Source: Haloplasma contractile SSD-17B
GTDB lineage: Bacteria; Bacillota_I; Bacilli_A; Haloplasmatales; Haloplasmataceae
Length of the DNA stretch: 64,000 nt
Reading direction: 5' to 3'
Assembly: GCF_000215935.2 (NCBI RefSeq)
Contig: NZ_AFNU02000001.1
Location: forward strand, 1 to 64,000
The notes under the pieces were generated by a model. The model had not been told where the DNA came from. It saw nothing but the letters and a program-made list of their open reading frames with translations, and made no database searches. Every line of letters starts with the position of its first letter. The first letter of the stretch is position 1. The position numbers were made by a program, and so were the translations under genes. Below are positions 27,173-36,411 of this stretch, in pieces.

Positions 27173-27634
27173 TTAATTACGAGTACGATAAAGTGCTTGT
27201 TGAATTTTAGTTAAATTAGACTCAATAATTGGAATGTTAATGTATAATAAGTTTAGTGACTTCTCCATATCATATTTAATGTAATGTAAGAACCGATCAT
27301 AAAAATAAATTGGAAATAGACAGAGTCCTAGAAACTGATCGTTCGAGATTTTTTTATTAAATAGCCATTTTTTTATGTCCTCATGACTAAGTTCTCGTTT
27401 ATAGATATTAGGAATGGTGTTTAATTCTTCTGCCACAGTCGGATCGTAGTTGTTTTTCTTTAAGATAATAATGCTATTTTCTGCTAAATTGGAAAAATAT
27501 AGATACAATGAGCGAATATATAGTGGCATGTTTTTGTAATTATTGGTATAATAAAACTCAAACTCATCTAAAATATTAATTAGATTGTACTTAAAATAGT
27601 TTAGCACTTGATTTGGAACTTGGTCTTGGTTCAT
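27173..27634 (-). CDS. hypothetical protein
   Basis: 153 residues, all-helical in appearance and rich in Leu, Ile, Asn and Tyr, with no signal peptide and no cysteine-based or nucleotide-binding motif. FLGLCLFPIYFYDRFLHYIKYD and an amphipathic C-terminal helix are the most notable stretches. I do not recognise a family. It is a single gene facing yutI, with AAGGATGAAAT before its start codon, and Bacillus has nothing comparable at this point in the conserved neighbourhood. Confidence 0.6.
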   Translation of the reverse strand: MNQDQVPNQVLNYFKYNLINILDEFEFYYTNNYKNMPLYIRSLYLYFSNLAENSIIILKKNNYDPTVAEELNTIPNIYKRELSHEDIKKWLFNKKISNDQFLGLCLFPIYFYDRFLHYIKYDMEKSLNLLYINIPIIESNLTKIQQALYRTRN

Positions 27635-27699
27635 ACAATTTCATCCTTTCATTAAACTATATGCATGTACTTTTAAAAAATTGAAAGAAGGTTGAAAAT

Positions 27700-28200
27700 A
27701 TGTCTAAAATTAAAATTAACGATAAGGAATTACGTGAAAAATGTGTAACGATTCTTAGTGAACGTGGAGTTGAAATAAAAGATATTGCAGAAATTACTTA
27801 TGAAATACAAAAACAATATTATCCAGATTTGACGTTAGAAGAATGCATCGAGCATGTGAATGCTGTCCTTGATAAAAGAGAAGTGACACATGCTGTTATA
27901 ACAGGATTAAACCTTGATATGCTTGCAGAACAAGGTCATCTAGTGGAACCATTATCAACAATAATGCTTAACGACTATCCTCTATATGGAATAGATGAGG
28001 TACTTGCTTATTCAATTGTTAATGTTTATGGTTCAATTGGACTAACGAATTTCGGTTATGTCGATAAGATAAAACCAGGTATCATCGGTAGAATTGATGA
28101 ACTAGGTAAAGAGACAGGAAACTGTAACACTTATTTAGATGATATCATAGGAGCAATTGCAGCAGCAGCAGCTAGTAGAATTGCACATACTAGACTATAA
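27700..28200 (+). CDS. yutG: phosphatidylglycerophosphatase A-related protein YutG
   Basis: 166 residues of the YutG/PgpA-like family: ECIEHVNAVLDKREVTHAVITGLNLDMLAE, PLSTIMLNDYPLYGIDEVLAYSIVNVYGSIGLTNFGYVDKIKPGII and a C-terminal TYLDDIIGAIAAAAASRIAH. Unlike PgpA of Gram-negatives it is not strongly hydrophobic, as in Bacillus YutG. A role in phospholipid head-group removal has been suggested for relatives but is not shown here. It precedes a membrane phosphatase-like gene and is in the Bacillus-like yut/yui order. Start after GAAGG. Confidence 0.8.
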   Translation: MSKIKINDKELREKCVTILSERGVEIKDIAEITYEIQKQYYPDLTLEECIEHVNAVLDKREVTHAVITGLNLDMLAEQGHLVEPLSTIMLNDYPLYGIDEVLAYSIVNVYGSIGLTNFGYVDKIKPGIIGRIDELGKETGNCNTYLDDIIGAIAAAAASRIAHTRL

Positions 28201-28228
28201 AAAATAAATAACAGTATGGGGTGTTTGT

Positions 28229-28693
28229 ATGTTCTTTAATGCACCATTAATTACATCAATTGTAGCTATGTTACTTGCACAATTTGTCAAGTTCCCACTA
28301 AACTATTTTATAAACAAAGAGTGGCGTCCTTCTATATTAATTAGTACTGGTGGAATGCCGAGTTCGCACTCTGCATTTGTCACTGCACTCACAATTTCGA
28401 TTGGAATAATAGAGGGGATTTCTACCACCTCTTTTGCTATTTCGTTTGTTTTAGCAGGAGTCGTAATTCATGATGCAATGGGAATAAGACGAGAAGCAGG
28501 AAAACATGCTACGGTATTGAATCAAATGGCACAAGACCTAAACTATTTAGTAACGAATGGTATTAAAAGACAATTTAATGATCGATATGATGAGAAGTTT
28601 AAGGAATTATTGGGACATGAACCAAGTGAGACATTTGCTGGTATAATATTCGGAATAATTGTAACCGTATTATTCAAAGTGTATGTCTATTAA
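28229..28693 (+). CDS. yuiD: YuiD family membrane protein (divergent PAP2)
   Basis: 154-residue membrane protein with four to five hydrophobic segments. GGMPSSHSAFVTAL near residue 40 and VIHDAMGIRREAGKHATVLNQ near 85 are the signatures of the DUF212/YuiD group, a branch of the acid phosphatase/PAP2 proteins. Substrate unknown; lipid pyrophosphates are a reasonable guess. It follows yutG by 28 bases and ends in a terminator. Confidence 0.87.
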   Translation: MFFNAPLITSIVAMLLAQFVKFPLNYFINKEWRPSILISTGGMPSSHSAFVTALTISIGIIEGISTTSFAISFVLAGVVIHDAMGIRREAGKHATVLNQMAQDLNYLVTNGIKRQFNDRYDEKFKELLGHEPSETFAGIIFGIIVTVLFKVYVY

Positions 28694-28718
28694 CAGGTAA
28701 ATATAATTAGTTTGTAGG

Positions 28719-28762
28719 AATCGTTCTATTGGGAAAGTTCATTCCCTGTGAACGATTTTTTT
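28719..28762 (+). terminator. terminator of the yutG-yuiD unit
   Basis: AATCGTTC (28719-28726) pairs with GAACGATT (28750-28757), with an inner GGGAA/TTCCC helix, followed by T residues. Confidence 0.82.
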
Positions 28763-29064
28763 ACTTTCAATCCTAGTAGTCCCGATAATGATTTTTTTGT
28801 TAGCAAAATTAGTATAGCAATCAATCACTTATAATTGTTTTATGGTCATGTAATAAGCCCATTTTCTATAGGGACAGAATAAATTAACTCTAACTAGGGA
28901 CTGTTAGAATGTTTATTTATATCTAGTACTATATTTTTTTATAACTATAAAAATGGCTCATTAATCTAATTTACTCAACCATAAACTGTAAGCATTTTGC
29001 TTAATGATTTTCGGTACTTTGTGGTAAAATATAAGAGAACGTTAGAGAAAGAGGTGTTTTACAT
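28763..29064. other. intergenic region upstream of the ferredoxin-NADP reductase
   Basis: Three hundred AT-rich bases without a gene. The best promoter element is an extended -10, TGGTAAAAT with TAAAAT at 29025-29030, 35 bases before the start codon. Nothing else is recognised. Confidence 0.4.
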
Positions 29065-30060
29065 ATGATTAATCATGCTTATGATCTTACAATTATAGGT
29101 GCAGGTCCTGTGGGGATGTATGCTGCATTCTATGCAGGTTTAAGAGGAATGAAGGTTAAAATCATTGATGCATTACCTGAACTAGGTGGTCAATTACAGG
29201 CGATTTATCCTGAGAAATATATCTATGATGCTCCTGGATATGATGAAGTATTAGCTGGAGATCTTATAAAAAATATTAAAAAACAAATGGATACTGTAGG
29301 TGAACAAATAGAAGTCGTACTCCAAGAACGCGTAGAGTATGTTAAGAAGCGTGAAGAAGATGGTTTCTTTGAAATCTGTACAAATAAAATCTGTCACTAC
29401 TCTAAAACAGTATTAATAACTGCAGGTAAAGGTGCTTTTAAACCTAGACCTCTAGGTGTCGAAAATGAAGATTCATTTAATAATATTCATTACTTTGTTA
29501 ATGATATGAGTAAATTTAAAGGGAAGCGTGTAGCAATCTTTGGTGGTGGAGACTCTGCTGTTGACTGGGCAAATATGTTAAATGGTGTTAGTAAAGAAGT
29601 TACAATCATCCATCGCCGAGATAAGTTTAGAGCACACGCTCACAGTGTTGAGCAAATGAATAATTCAGATGTGGATGTATTGACACCATTTTCTATCGAT
29701 TCATTAGAAGGCGAAAATGGTAAAGTGTCTAAAGTCACAATTAAAGAAGCGAAGAATGCTGAAAATACTAAGACACTAGAAGTTGATGATTTAATCGTTC
29801 TGTTTGGATTCTTAAGTTCTTTGGGTCCAATTGAAGATTGGGATTTAGAACTCGAGCAACGTGCACTACTTGTAGATTCACGTCATGAAACGAATATAAG
29901 AGGAATCTTTGCAGCAGGTGATAGCTGTACCTATAATGGTAAGGTTAAAATGATTACTTCTGGGTTTGGAGAGTCTACAGTTGCTGTAAATAGTGCCTTT
30001 GTTCATATAAATCCAGATAAGAAAAATGCTCCTGTGTTTAGTTCTGCTCTTAAAAAATAA
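29065..30060 (+). CDS. yumC: ferredoxin--NADP(+) reductase, YumC type
   Basis: 331-residue flavoprotein of the thioredoxin-reductase-like FNR group. The FAD-binding IIGAGPVGMYAAFYAG is at the N-terminus, the NADP-binding IFGGGDSAVDWANML near residue 158, and the second FAD motif GIFAAGDSCTYNGKV near 280. The CxxC of true thioredoxin reductases is absent, which separates it from TrxB. It exchanges electrons between NADPH and ferredoxin or flavodoxin and would connect the PFOR-reduced pool to NADP. Start after AGAGGTG; own terminator. Confidence 0.93.
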   Translation: MINHAYDLTIIGAGPVGMYAAFYAGLRGMKVKIIDALPELGGQLQAIYPEKYIYDAPGYDEVLAGDLIKNIKKQMDTVGEQIEVVLQERVEYVKKREEDGFFEICTNKICHYSKTVLITAGKGAFKPRPLGVENEDSFNNIHYFVNDMSKFKGKRVAIFGGGDSAVDWANMLNGVSKEVTIIHRRDKFRAHAHSVEQMNNSDVDVLTPFSIDSLEGENGKVSKVTIKEAKNAENTKTLEVDDLIVLFGFLSSLGPIEDWDLELEQRALLVDSRHETNIRGIFAAGDSCTYNGKVKMITSGFGESTVAVNSAFVHINPDKKNAPVFSSALKK

Positions 30061-30066
30061 GATGAG

Positions 30067-30096
30067 GGACTGAGTCTTTTGATTCGGTCCTTTTTT
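30067..30096 (+). terminator. terminator of yumC
   Basis: GGACTGAGTC pairs with GATTCGGTCC (two G-U pairs) around TTTT, followed by six T. Confidence 0.85.
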
Positions 30097-30154
30097 GTTA
30101 AAAAAAATTTCACACATTAATTTTCTTATAAAATATAAAATATTTTTATATTTT

Positions 30155-30411
30155 TTGTGAACAGAACACAACTGCGCATATAATATAATGAGAGTATAAA
30201 CGGTGATTACAGTCTACATTATAGAATTAAATTAACATCTTAGTTAACACTAAGTATTAATGGACTCATAGATGTTAAACTATAGGTTTTTCATTATGGG
30301 AAGTTATAAACACGATCATAAATAAAAAAAACAAGAAATCGTTTTACTTATGTAAAAATAAGGAATATTATGTTATAATTTATAAAGGCATAATATAAAG
30401 AGGTGTATACG
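30155..30411 (+). promoter_or_regulatory. promoter, palindrome and structured leader upstream of the S1-domain gene
   Basis: TTGTGA (30155-30160) and TATAAT (30179-30184), 18 bases apart, form a promoter whose -35 lies inside the near-palindrome TTGTGAACAGAACACAA (30155-30171). The leader to the next gene would be about 220 bases and can fold: TTAACATCT (30232-30240) pairs with AGATGTTAA (30270-30278) and encloses TTAGT/ACTAA. A second -10, TATAAT at 30374-30379, is closer to the gene. The palindrome resembles a Rex-type operator, TTGTG with CACAA, but with 7 rather than 8 bases between the arms. Confidence 0.35.
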
Positions 30412-30795
30412 ATGGCTTTAAAGGAAGGGAGCGTTGTACGCGGAAAGGTAACAGGAATTCAACCTTATGGAGTTTTTGTTAAACTTAGTAACGAGATGAA
30501 TGGATTAATTCATATCTCTGAACTGACAGATGATTATGTAAAAGATGTTTCCGAATATGCCAAAGTGGGCGATATAATACGAGTTAAAGTATTAGAAATC
30601 GACGATTACAATAACGCTAAACTTAGTTTAAAACAGGCAAACAACTATTACGCAAACCTTAGACAAAAGAAACAACGAAAACGTAACTGTATTAAAGAAA
30701 CTCATAGTGGTTTCAAGAACTTAGAGAAAAAATTAGACGATTGGGTTCAAAAAAAAATTAAAAAACAAAAACAAAAACAATACAATAAACGTTAA
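30412..30795 (+). CDS. yugI: S1 RNA-binding domain protein, YugI/GSP13 type
   Basis: 127 residues. An S1 domain fills the first 75 (GSVVRGKVTGIQPYGVFVKL, GLIHISEL, VGDIIRVKVLEID, AKLSLKQ). A Lys/Arg/Gln-rich tail ends in KKIKKQKQKQYNKR, which would also bind RNA. Relatives such as Bacillus YugI associate with ribosomes under stress. ATG 30412 is chosen because AAAGAGGTG precedes it by a normal distance; a GTG at 30403 is part of that site. pgi follows 18 bases later, as near-neighbours in Bacillus. Confidence 0.88.
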   Translation: MALKEGSVVRGKVTGIQPYGVFVKLSNEMNGLIHISELTDDYVKDVSEYAKVGDIIRVKVLEIDDYNNAKLSLKQANNYYANLRQKKQRKRNCIKETHSGFKNLEKKLDDWVQKKIKKQKQKQYNKR

Positions 30796-30813
30796 AACGC
30801 AGGAGGAAGAACA

Positions 30814-32163
30814 ATGGGAAAATATTTGAACTTTGATTATTCTAATGCATTAGGCGCAGTAGAAGAACAAGAATTATCACATTTACAACCATATGTAAAG
30901 GTAGCTCACGATGCTATTCATAATAAAACATGTGCGGGAAGTGACTTTTTAGGTTGGGTAGACTTACCGCAAAATTTTGATCAAGAAGAATTTGATCGAA
31001 TTAAATCCGCGGCACAAAAAATTAGAAAAAATTCAGATATTCTTTTAGTAATCGGAATAGGTGGTTCCTATTTAGGAGCTAAAGCTGCTATTGAAATGTT
31101 AAATCACACATTTTTTAATTTAGTTGATTCTGATGATCCTAAAGTTATCTTTGTAGGGCATAATATATCATCGACTTATGTAAATGATTTGAAGGACCTA
31201 ATTAAAGATAAAGATTTTTCAATTAATGTAATTTCAAAATCTGGAACAACAACAGAACCCGCTATATCATTTAGAATTTTTAAAACATTATTAGAAGAGA
31301 AATACGGTAAAGAAGCTTCTAAAGAACGTATTTTTGCTACTACAGATCGTGAAAAAGGTGCATTAAAACAGTTAGCAGATAACGAGGGTTATGAATCATT
31401 CGTTGTTCCTGATGACGTGGGTGGACGATTCTCAGTTTTAACTCCAGTTGGGTTACTACCAATTGCTGTATCCGGTATTGACATTGACGATATGATGAGT
31501 GGGGCTAACGATGCGAGAGCGGAATATGAAGAGCCAAACTTAAGTCAAAATGAAGCGTATCAATATGCAGTTATTCGAAATTGTCTGTATAATAAAGGAA
31601 AAACAATTGAGATGTTAGTTAACTATGAGCCTGCGCTTATCTACTTTGGAGAATGGTGGAAGCAACTATTTGGAGAATCAGAAGGAAAAGACCAAAAAGG
31701 GATTTTCCCAGCTAGTGCAAACTTCTCAACTGATCTTCATTCATTAGGTCAATATATTCAAGATGGCAGAAGAGACTTATTTGAGACTGTTTTAAACGTT
31801 ACGAAACCAAAGCACGAACTAGTAATTGAGGAAGACGAGAAAAATTTAGATGGATTAAACTATTTAGCTGGCAAGACAATGGATTTTGTAAACAAAAAAG
31901 CAACTCAAGGAACAATTTTAGCTCATGTTGATGGTGGAGTTCCAAATTTAGTGATTGATATACCTGAATTGACACCATACGCATTTGGATATTTAGTTTA
32001 CTTCTTCGAAAAGTCATGTGCGTTAAGTGGTTATTTACTTGGTGTAAATCCATTTAATCAGCCAGGTGTAGAGGCTTACAAACGTAATATGTTTGCTTTA
32101 CTCGGAAAGCCTGGATTTGAAAATTTAAAAGAAGAGTTAGAAAATAGATTAAACAATAAATAA
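30814..32163 (+). CDS. pgi: glucose-6-phosphate isomerase
   Basis: 449 residues, matching the Bacillus enzyme length. It interconverts glucose-6-phosphate and fructose-6-phosphate in glycolysis. Sugar-phosphate and catalytic regions are [18 protein letters not shown] near residue 75, [16 protein letters not shown] near 145, [15 protein letters not shown] near 205, and the GxFxA...[10 protein letters not shown] region near 300. The start follows AGGAGGA, 18 bases after yugI. It ends in a strong terminator and is probably transcribed with yugI. Confidence 0.97.
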   Translation: MGKYLNFDYSNALGAVEEQELSHLQPYVKVAHDAIHNKTCAGSDFLGWVDLPQNFDQEEFDRIKSAAQKIRKNSDILLVIGIGGSYLGAKAAIEMLNHTFFNLVDSDDPKVIFVGHNISSTYVNDLKDLIKDKDFSINVISKSGTTTEPAISFRIFKTLLEEKYGKEASKERIFATTDREKGALKQLADNEGYESFVVPDDVGGRFSVLTPVGLLPIAVSGIDIDDMMSGANDARAEYEEPNLSQNEAYQYAVIRNCLYNKGKTIEMLVNYEPALIYFGEWWKQLFGESEGKDQKGIFPASANFSTDLHSLGQYIQDGRRDLFETVLNVTKPKHELVIEEDEKNLDGLNYLAGKTMDFVNKKATQGTILAHVDGGVPNLVIDIPELTPYAFGYLVYFFEKSCALSGYLLGVNPFNQPGVEAYKRNMFALLGKPGFENLKEELENRLNNK

Positions 32164-32172
32164 AACATATCG

Positions 32173-32209
32173 AAACATGGTTGGTGATGATACTAGCCAT
32201 GTTTTTTTT
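32173..32209 (+). terminator. terminator of pgi
   Basis: AAACATGG (32173-32180) and the following five bases pair with ACTAGCCATGTTT, followed by a long T-run. Confidence 0.88.
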
Positions 32210-32298
32210 ATGTGTTAATCATAAAAAAAGAAAAAATTACTGTTCCTAATGATAGATATTAAACCACTTATATTCATATAATAATAAAGGTGATTTAT

Positions 32299-32982
32299 AT
32301 GAAAAAAATAGTAACGATTCTAATTTTATTGTTAAGTATTTTATTTTTATTAGATTTAAACAAGGATGCAGCTGCAGAACAGCGATATAACAATTATGTC
32401 GTTTATCTTGATGCAGGACATGGTGGATATGATGGTGGAGCTAGTACTCGCGATGGGGCACAGGAAAAAGACCTAAATTTAGCTATATCTTTATATTTGC
32501 GAAACTATTTAGAAAGTGTCGGTATTAAAGTTCTAATGATACGAGATACAGATATTTCGCTAACGGATGGTAGTGAACGGACTAAAAAACGTTCTGATAT
32601 GATGAATCGAATTAAATTAATAAGGGAGTCAGATGCTGATTTATTCATTTCTATTCATATGAACGCTTTTCCTAGTGGACGTTGGTATGGTTCACAAACA
32701 TTTTATAATTCACAGGATCCGAATAATAAACTGATAGCAGAAGCAATTCAGAAGAATTTAAAAGATACTTTAAAAAATACCTACCGTAATGCAAAACCTT
32801 CTAATAATCTATTTATTTTGAAATATAGCGAAAAAGTTGGGGCATTAGTAGAGGCTGGGTTTTTATCAAATAGTAGAGAAGGAAGATTATTGCAAAAACC
32901 CATTTATCAACAAAAAGTAGCGTATGCAATATTTCTTGGAATCATTGAATACTTCGATCAAACAACGAATAGTTATTCGTAA
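32299..32982 (+). CDS. N-acetylmuramoyl-L-alanine amidase, CwlD-like
   Basis: 227 residues: an N-terminal signal or anchor (about 4-22) and an Amidase_3 domain. Zinc ligands are His in YLDAGHGGYDGGA, Glu in AQEKDLNLA and His in FISIHMNAF; the catalytic Glu is in ALVEAGFLSN. It hydrolyses the bond between muramic acid and L-alanine in peptidoglycan. Size, domain content and lack of cell-wall-binding repeats match CwlD, which makes muramic-delta-lactam in spore cortex, more than vegetative autolysins. The ATG at 32299 has AAAGGTGA upstream. It stands alone. Confidence 0.85.
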   Translation: MKKIVTILILLLSILFLLDLNKDAAAEQRYNNYVVYLDAGHGGYDGGASTRDGAQEKDLNLAISLYLRNYLESVGIKVLMIRDTDISLTDGSERTKKRSDMMNRIKLIRESDADLFISIHMNAFPSGRWYGSQTFYNSQDPNNKLIAEAIQKNLKDTLKNTYRNAKPSNNLFILKYSEKVGALVEAGFLSNSREGRLLQKPIYQQKVAYAIFLGIIEYFDQTTNSYS

Positions 32983-33085
32983 AATTACACGTAAACACTT
33001 TCATATGTATATAAATTGCATTATATAAAATAATACAGTACAATGGTGCAGTAAAAAGTAAAAGTAGTCTTATAGAGGTGATACA

Positions 33086-34405
33086 ATGCACAAGCAAATA
33101 AAAGAAAACATACACTTTATAGGTGTTTTAGATCGTGAAATAGAAGTATTTGATGTTGTTATGGAAACTGAATTTGGAACATCATATAATTCCTATTTAA
33201 TTAAAGGTAAAGAAAAAAATGCGATTGTAGAGACAGTAAAAGACAGATTCTTTGATGAGTATTTAAATAATATTAATGAATTAGTCGGAGGAATTGAAAA
33301 TATCGACTATGTAATCATGGACCATACTGAGCCAGACCATGCTGGTTCTCTAGAAAAGCTGTTAGAACTTAATCCGAATATAGAAGTTGTTGGTTCAAGA
33401 GCTGCCATTTTATATTTGAAGGATATAACGAATATGGAGTTTAAATCTAGAGTCGTTAAACAGAATGATACACTTTCCTTAGGGGATAAAACATTCCGTT
33501 TTATTAGTGCTCCATTCCTTCATTGGCCTGATTCGATTTATACGTATTTAGAAGAGGACAATACGCTATTTACATGTGATTCTTTTGGTTGTCACTATGC
33601 CCATGATGGAATTTTTATTTCAGAATTAGATGCTAAGGAACAAATCGATTTTATCTTTGCTCTAAAATATTATTTTAATGCAATATTTTCACCATTTAAG
33701 AAGTTCTTACTTCAAGCAGTGGCTAAAATTGAAACACTTGATATTGACATTATTGCACCAGGTCATGGACCAGTGTTTGACGTAAAAAGTGAGGCTCAGC
33801 AAATTATTAATTTTTATCAGTCATGGGCAGAAGATTATAATCAGCATGTCGATTATGAAACAATGAATGGACGTACGGAGAAGCCTTATGATAAGTTAGT
33901 AGTAATTCCTTATAGTACATCTTATGGTTATACAGAGACGATGGCAATGAAAATTGTAGAAGGAATCAAATCGTTTGAAGAGGATATAGAGGTAAAACTA
34001 TATAATCTCAATGTAAAAAATTTCGGTGATTTAAAAGCTGAAATAATGGAGCATATCTTTTTTGCTGATTCCGTTTTATTTGGTTCAACGACAATCAATA
34101 AAGATGCGACTCCTGTAATATGGGATATTGCAACAGCTATGAACCCTATTGTTCATAACGGTAAAATTTGTACTGCATTTGGTTCCTTTGGATGGAGTGG
34201 TGAAGGAGTGGATTTCATCTTTGAGCGATTAAAGAGCCTAGGTATGAAAATGATCCCTGCACTTAAACTAAAGTTTAAACCATCAGAGGAACAATATAAT
34301 GAACTGATTCAATATGGAAAAATGGTTGCAGAATCAATATTTGCTAAGGAAAGCAAATTTGAACAATATGAATCTGGGAACGGAATTATCTGCAAGAAGA
34401 AGTAA
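33086..34405 (+). CDS. flavodiiron protein (A-type flavoprotein)
   Basis: 439 residues: a metallo-beta-lactamase-like diiron domain (about 1-255) and a flavodoxin domain (about 265-410). Iron ligands are HTEPDH near residue 80, HWPDS near 150, CDSFGCH with the bridging Asp near 165, and GHGP near 230. The FMN loop is PYSTSYGYTETMA. These proteins reduce O2 to water or NO to N2O and protect anaerobic Fe-S enzymes such as PFOR. No rubredoxin domain is fused; a 20-residue tail ends NGIICKKK. Start after AGAGGTGA; own terminator. Confidence 0.94.
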   Translation: MHKQIKENIHFIGVLDREIEVFDVVMETEFGTSYNSYLIKGKEKNAIVETVKDRFFDEYLNNINELVGGIENIDYVIMDHTEPDHAGSLEKLLELNPNIEVVGSRAAILYLKDITNMEFKSRVVKQNDTLSLGDKTFRFISAPFLHWPDSIYTYLEEDNTLFTCDSFGCHYAHDGIFISELDAKEQIDFIFALKYYFNAIFSPFKKFLLQAVAKIETLDIDIIAPGHGPVFDVKSEAQQIINFYQSWAEDYNQHVDYETMNGRTEKPYDKLVVIPYSTSYGYTETMAMKIVEGIKSFEEDIEVKLYNLNVKNFGDLKAEIMEHIFFADSVLFGSTTINKDATPVIWDIATAMNPIVHNGKICTAFGSFGWSGEGVDFIFERLKSLGMKMIPALKLKFKPSEEQYNELIQYGKMVAESIFAKESKFEQYESGNGIICKKK

Positions 34406-34419
34406 TTAATTTACTAATC

Positions 34420-34463
34420 AACCCTCATATAATAGCCGAAAGGTTTTTATGTGAGGGTTTTAT
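34420..34463 (+). terminator. terminator of the flavodiiron gene
   Basis: AACCCTCATATAA (34420-34432) pairs with TTATGTGAGGGTT (34447-34459); the loop region holds AGCC-GAAA-GGTT, a GNRA tetraloop helix. T residues follow. Confidence 0.85.
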
Positions 34464-34616
34464 ACTTAATTGACTCTATATCACGTAGATGATTGTACGT
34501 TATTAGTATTAAAATAGTATAATTATTAGAAATATTTACTAAAAGTATGTTAATTAAAGGCATAATGTTATAAAATAATAGATAGAGCATAATTTAAGTT
34601 GACAAGTGGTGATAAA

Positions 34617-35075
34617 ATGAATCAACTCAAACTAATTACAAATTCTGGTGAGGAAACAGAGAATCTAGGCTACCGTTTAGGGAAGCATTTATTTAGTGGC
34701 GCTGTTCTTACACTTGAAGGTGATTTGGGTGCAGGTAAAACAACATTTACAAAAGGTATTGCTAAATCACTCCATATAAACCAAATTGTAAAAAGTCCTA
34801 CGTTTACCATTATAAAAGAATATAATGGTGACCTTCCTTTATATCATATGGATGTTTATCGGTTAGATGATATGTATGAGGATTTAGGATTTGATGACTA
34901 CTTTTATTCAGATGGGGTAACTGTAGTTGAATGGGCAAAACGGATTAAAGAGCAATTGCCAAAGAATTATTTAGAAATTAACGTCTTTAATTTGAGTGAA
35001 ACAAAACGTGAAGTAGTACTCATCCCTCATGGAGAACAATATGTCAAGTTATGTGAGGTGTTACATGATGAATAA
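34617..35075 (+). CDS. tsaE: tRNA t6A biosynthesis ATPase TsaE
   Basis: 152 residues. The Walker A motif GDLGAGKT is at about 35-42, followed by the family's SPTFTIIKEY and LYHMDVYRLDD. It works with TsaB and TsaD in making N6-threonylcarbamoyladenosine at position 37 of ANN-decoding tRNAs. I start at ATG 34617 behind AGTGGTGA; a TTG at 34599 is in frame but unsupported. It overlaps tsaB by 8 bases, so the two are translationally coupled. Confidence 0.95.
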   Translation: MNQLKLITNSGEETENLGYRLGKHLFSGAVLTLEGDLGAGKTTFTKGIAKSLHINQIVKSPTFTIIKEYNGDLPLYHMDVYRLDDMYEDLGFDDYFYSDGVTVVEWAKRIKEQLPKNYLEINVFNLSETKREVVLIPHGEQYVKLCEVLHDE

Positions 35076-35745
35076 ACTATTTATAGATACTGCAACTAAG
35101 ACTTTAATTGTTGGACTATATAAGAACGATGAGGTCATAGATTCTACAATTGAACTAGCAAACAGGGACCATTCAAGTCGTTTGATGCCAGCTGTTCAGG
35201 TATTACTTCAAAAAAATAACCTCGCATTAAATGATCTCGATGGGATTTTCTGTTCAAAAGGACCAGGTTCTTATACAGGGGTTCGAATAGGTGTTACCGT
35301 CGCGAAAACACTGGCTTGGACATTAAATAAAAAATTATATTCAATTTCAAGTTTAAAAGTGATTGCATCTAAAGTGGCGCTTAAGGAATCAATGTTCGTC
35401 CTACCCATTATAGATGCTAGACGCGGGAATGTTTTTGCAGCACTTTATCAGTTTGATGGTAGAAGGTTAAATGAACGCATCGAAGATGGTCTCTATAACT
35501 TTAACGACTTATTAGAAAAAGTACGTGATGAAGTAGGAAACAATGTGACAATTGTTGGGACAGATGTAGAACTTCATACAGATCTCCTTAATGAGTTTAA
35601 TTTTAAAGTGCAAACAACGATCGACTACAACAATGTCTTTAAACAGTTAAACAGACTGGATGATTTTTGTAAAGTAGATAACGTTCATGAGTTTGTTCCA
35701 AATTATAAACGACTAACTGAAGCTGAACGAAATTTAAAGAGATGA
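35068..35745 (+). CDS. tsaB: tRNA t6A biosynthesis protein TsaB
   Basis: 225 residues of the ASKHA-fold TsaB family: LFIDTATKTLIVGLY at the start, NRDHSSRLMPAVQVLL, GPGSYTGVRIGVTVAKTLAW near 70 and PIIDARRGNVFAALY. It lacks an ATP site and serves as scaffold for TsaD. Of two adjacent ATGs (35065, 35068) the second has better spacing from GTGAGGTG. It begins inside the end of tsaE and is followed by rimI after 9 bases. Confidence 0.94.
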   Translation: MNKLFIDTATKTLIVGLYKNDEVIDSTIELANRDHSSRLMPAVQVLLQKNNLALNDLDGIFCSKGPGSYTGVRIGVTVAKTLAWTLNKKLYSISSLKVIASKVALKESMFVLPIIDARRGNVFAALYQFDGRRLNERIEDGLYNFNDLLEKVRDEVGNNVTIVGTDVELHTDLLNEFNFKVQTTIDYNNVFKQLNRLDDFCKVDNVHEFVPNYKRLTEAERNLKR

Positions 35746-35754
35746 GTCAACTAG

Positions 35755-36216
35755 ATGGATGCCGAACTCTCTAAAGAAAAAGTAAAAGTCCTACCATTAG
35801 AAAAAAACGATATCTATGTATATGGTTCACTCATGAGAAAGACACTAAAAACGGTACAATGTAGTGATGACTACTTGAATGATTTAACATCTAATGCCTT
35901 TAGTCGTTATTTTAAAATGGTTGAGGGTGGTACCTTTATAGGTGCTCTATCTATTTGGCATGTGTTTGAGGATATTCAAATCCTAACAATTGGAATCTGT
36001 CCTTCCTTACAGGGTCGAGGATTTGGTAATCAACTAATGTTGTTTCTTCTGGACTATGCAAAAATGCATGCTGTAGAACGACTATCGCTTGAAGTTCGTT
36101 TATCGAATCAAGTTGCAATTCAGTTTTATGAAAAATTTGGATTCAAGAAAGAGGCAATACGTAAAAATTATTATAATGATGGAGAAGATGCGCATTTGAT
36201 GGTAAAATATGTATAG
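35755..36216 (+). CDS. rimI: GNAT N-acetyltransferase, RimI-like
   Basis: 153-residue GNAT protein. The acetyl-CoA site is ILTIGICPSLQGRGFGNQLM (Q/RxxGxG/A, here QGRGFG), and the tail RLSLEVRLSNQVAIQFYEKFGFKKEAIRKNYYNDGEDAHLMV is typical of ribosomal protein N-terminal alanine acetyltransferase. Its place between tsaB and tsaD is the Bacillus order. Whether the substrate is ribosomal protein S18 is not shown by the sequence. Confidence 0.9.
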   Translation: MDAELSKEKVKVLPLEKNDIYVYGSLMRKTLKTVQCSDDYLNDLTSNAFSRYFKMVEGGTFIGALSIWHVFEDIQILTIGICPSLQGRGFGNQLMLFLLDYAKMHAVERLSLEVRLSNQVAIQFYEKFGFKKEAIRKNYYNDGEDAHLMVKYV

Positions 36217-36411
36217 ACTATAATATCGGTTTGTTTTTTACTAGGGCTCTGTTAGCGTGGTTTATCATAAAAACATGTTTTACTAATAGCGCATATAATA
36301 ATAAATAATTGGCTAAAAAATGACCTGAAAATAGAAAAGAACGCTAATATATTTGAAAATCATAACATTTTTGTGTAATATAAAGATAGACATATATAGA
36401 AGGTGATAAAG

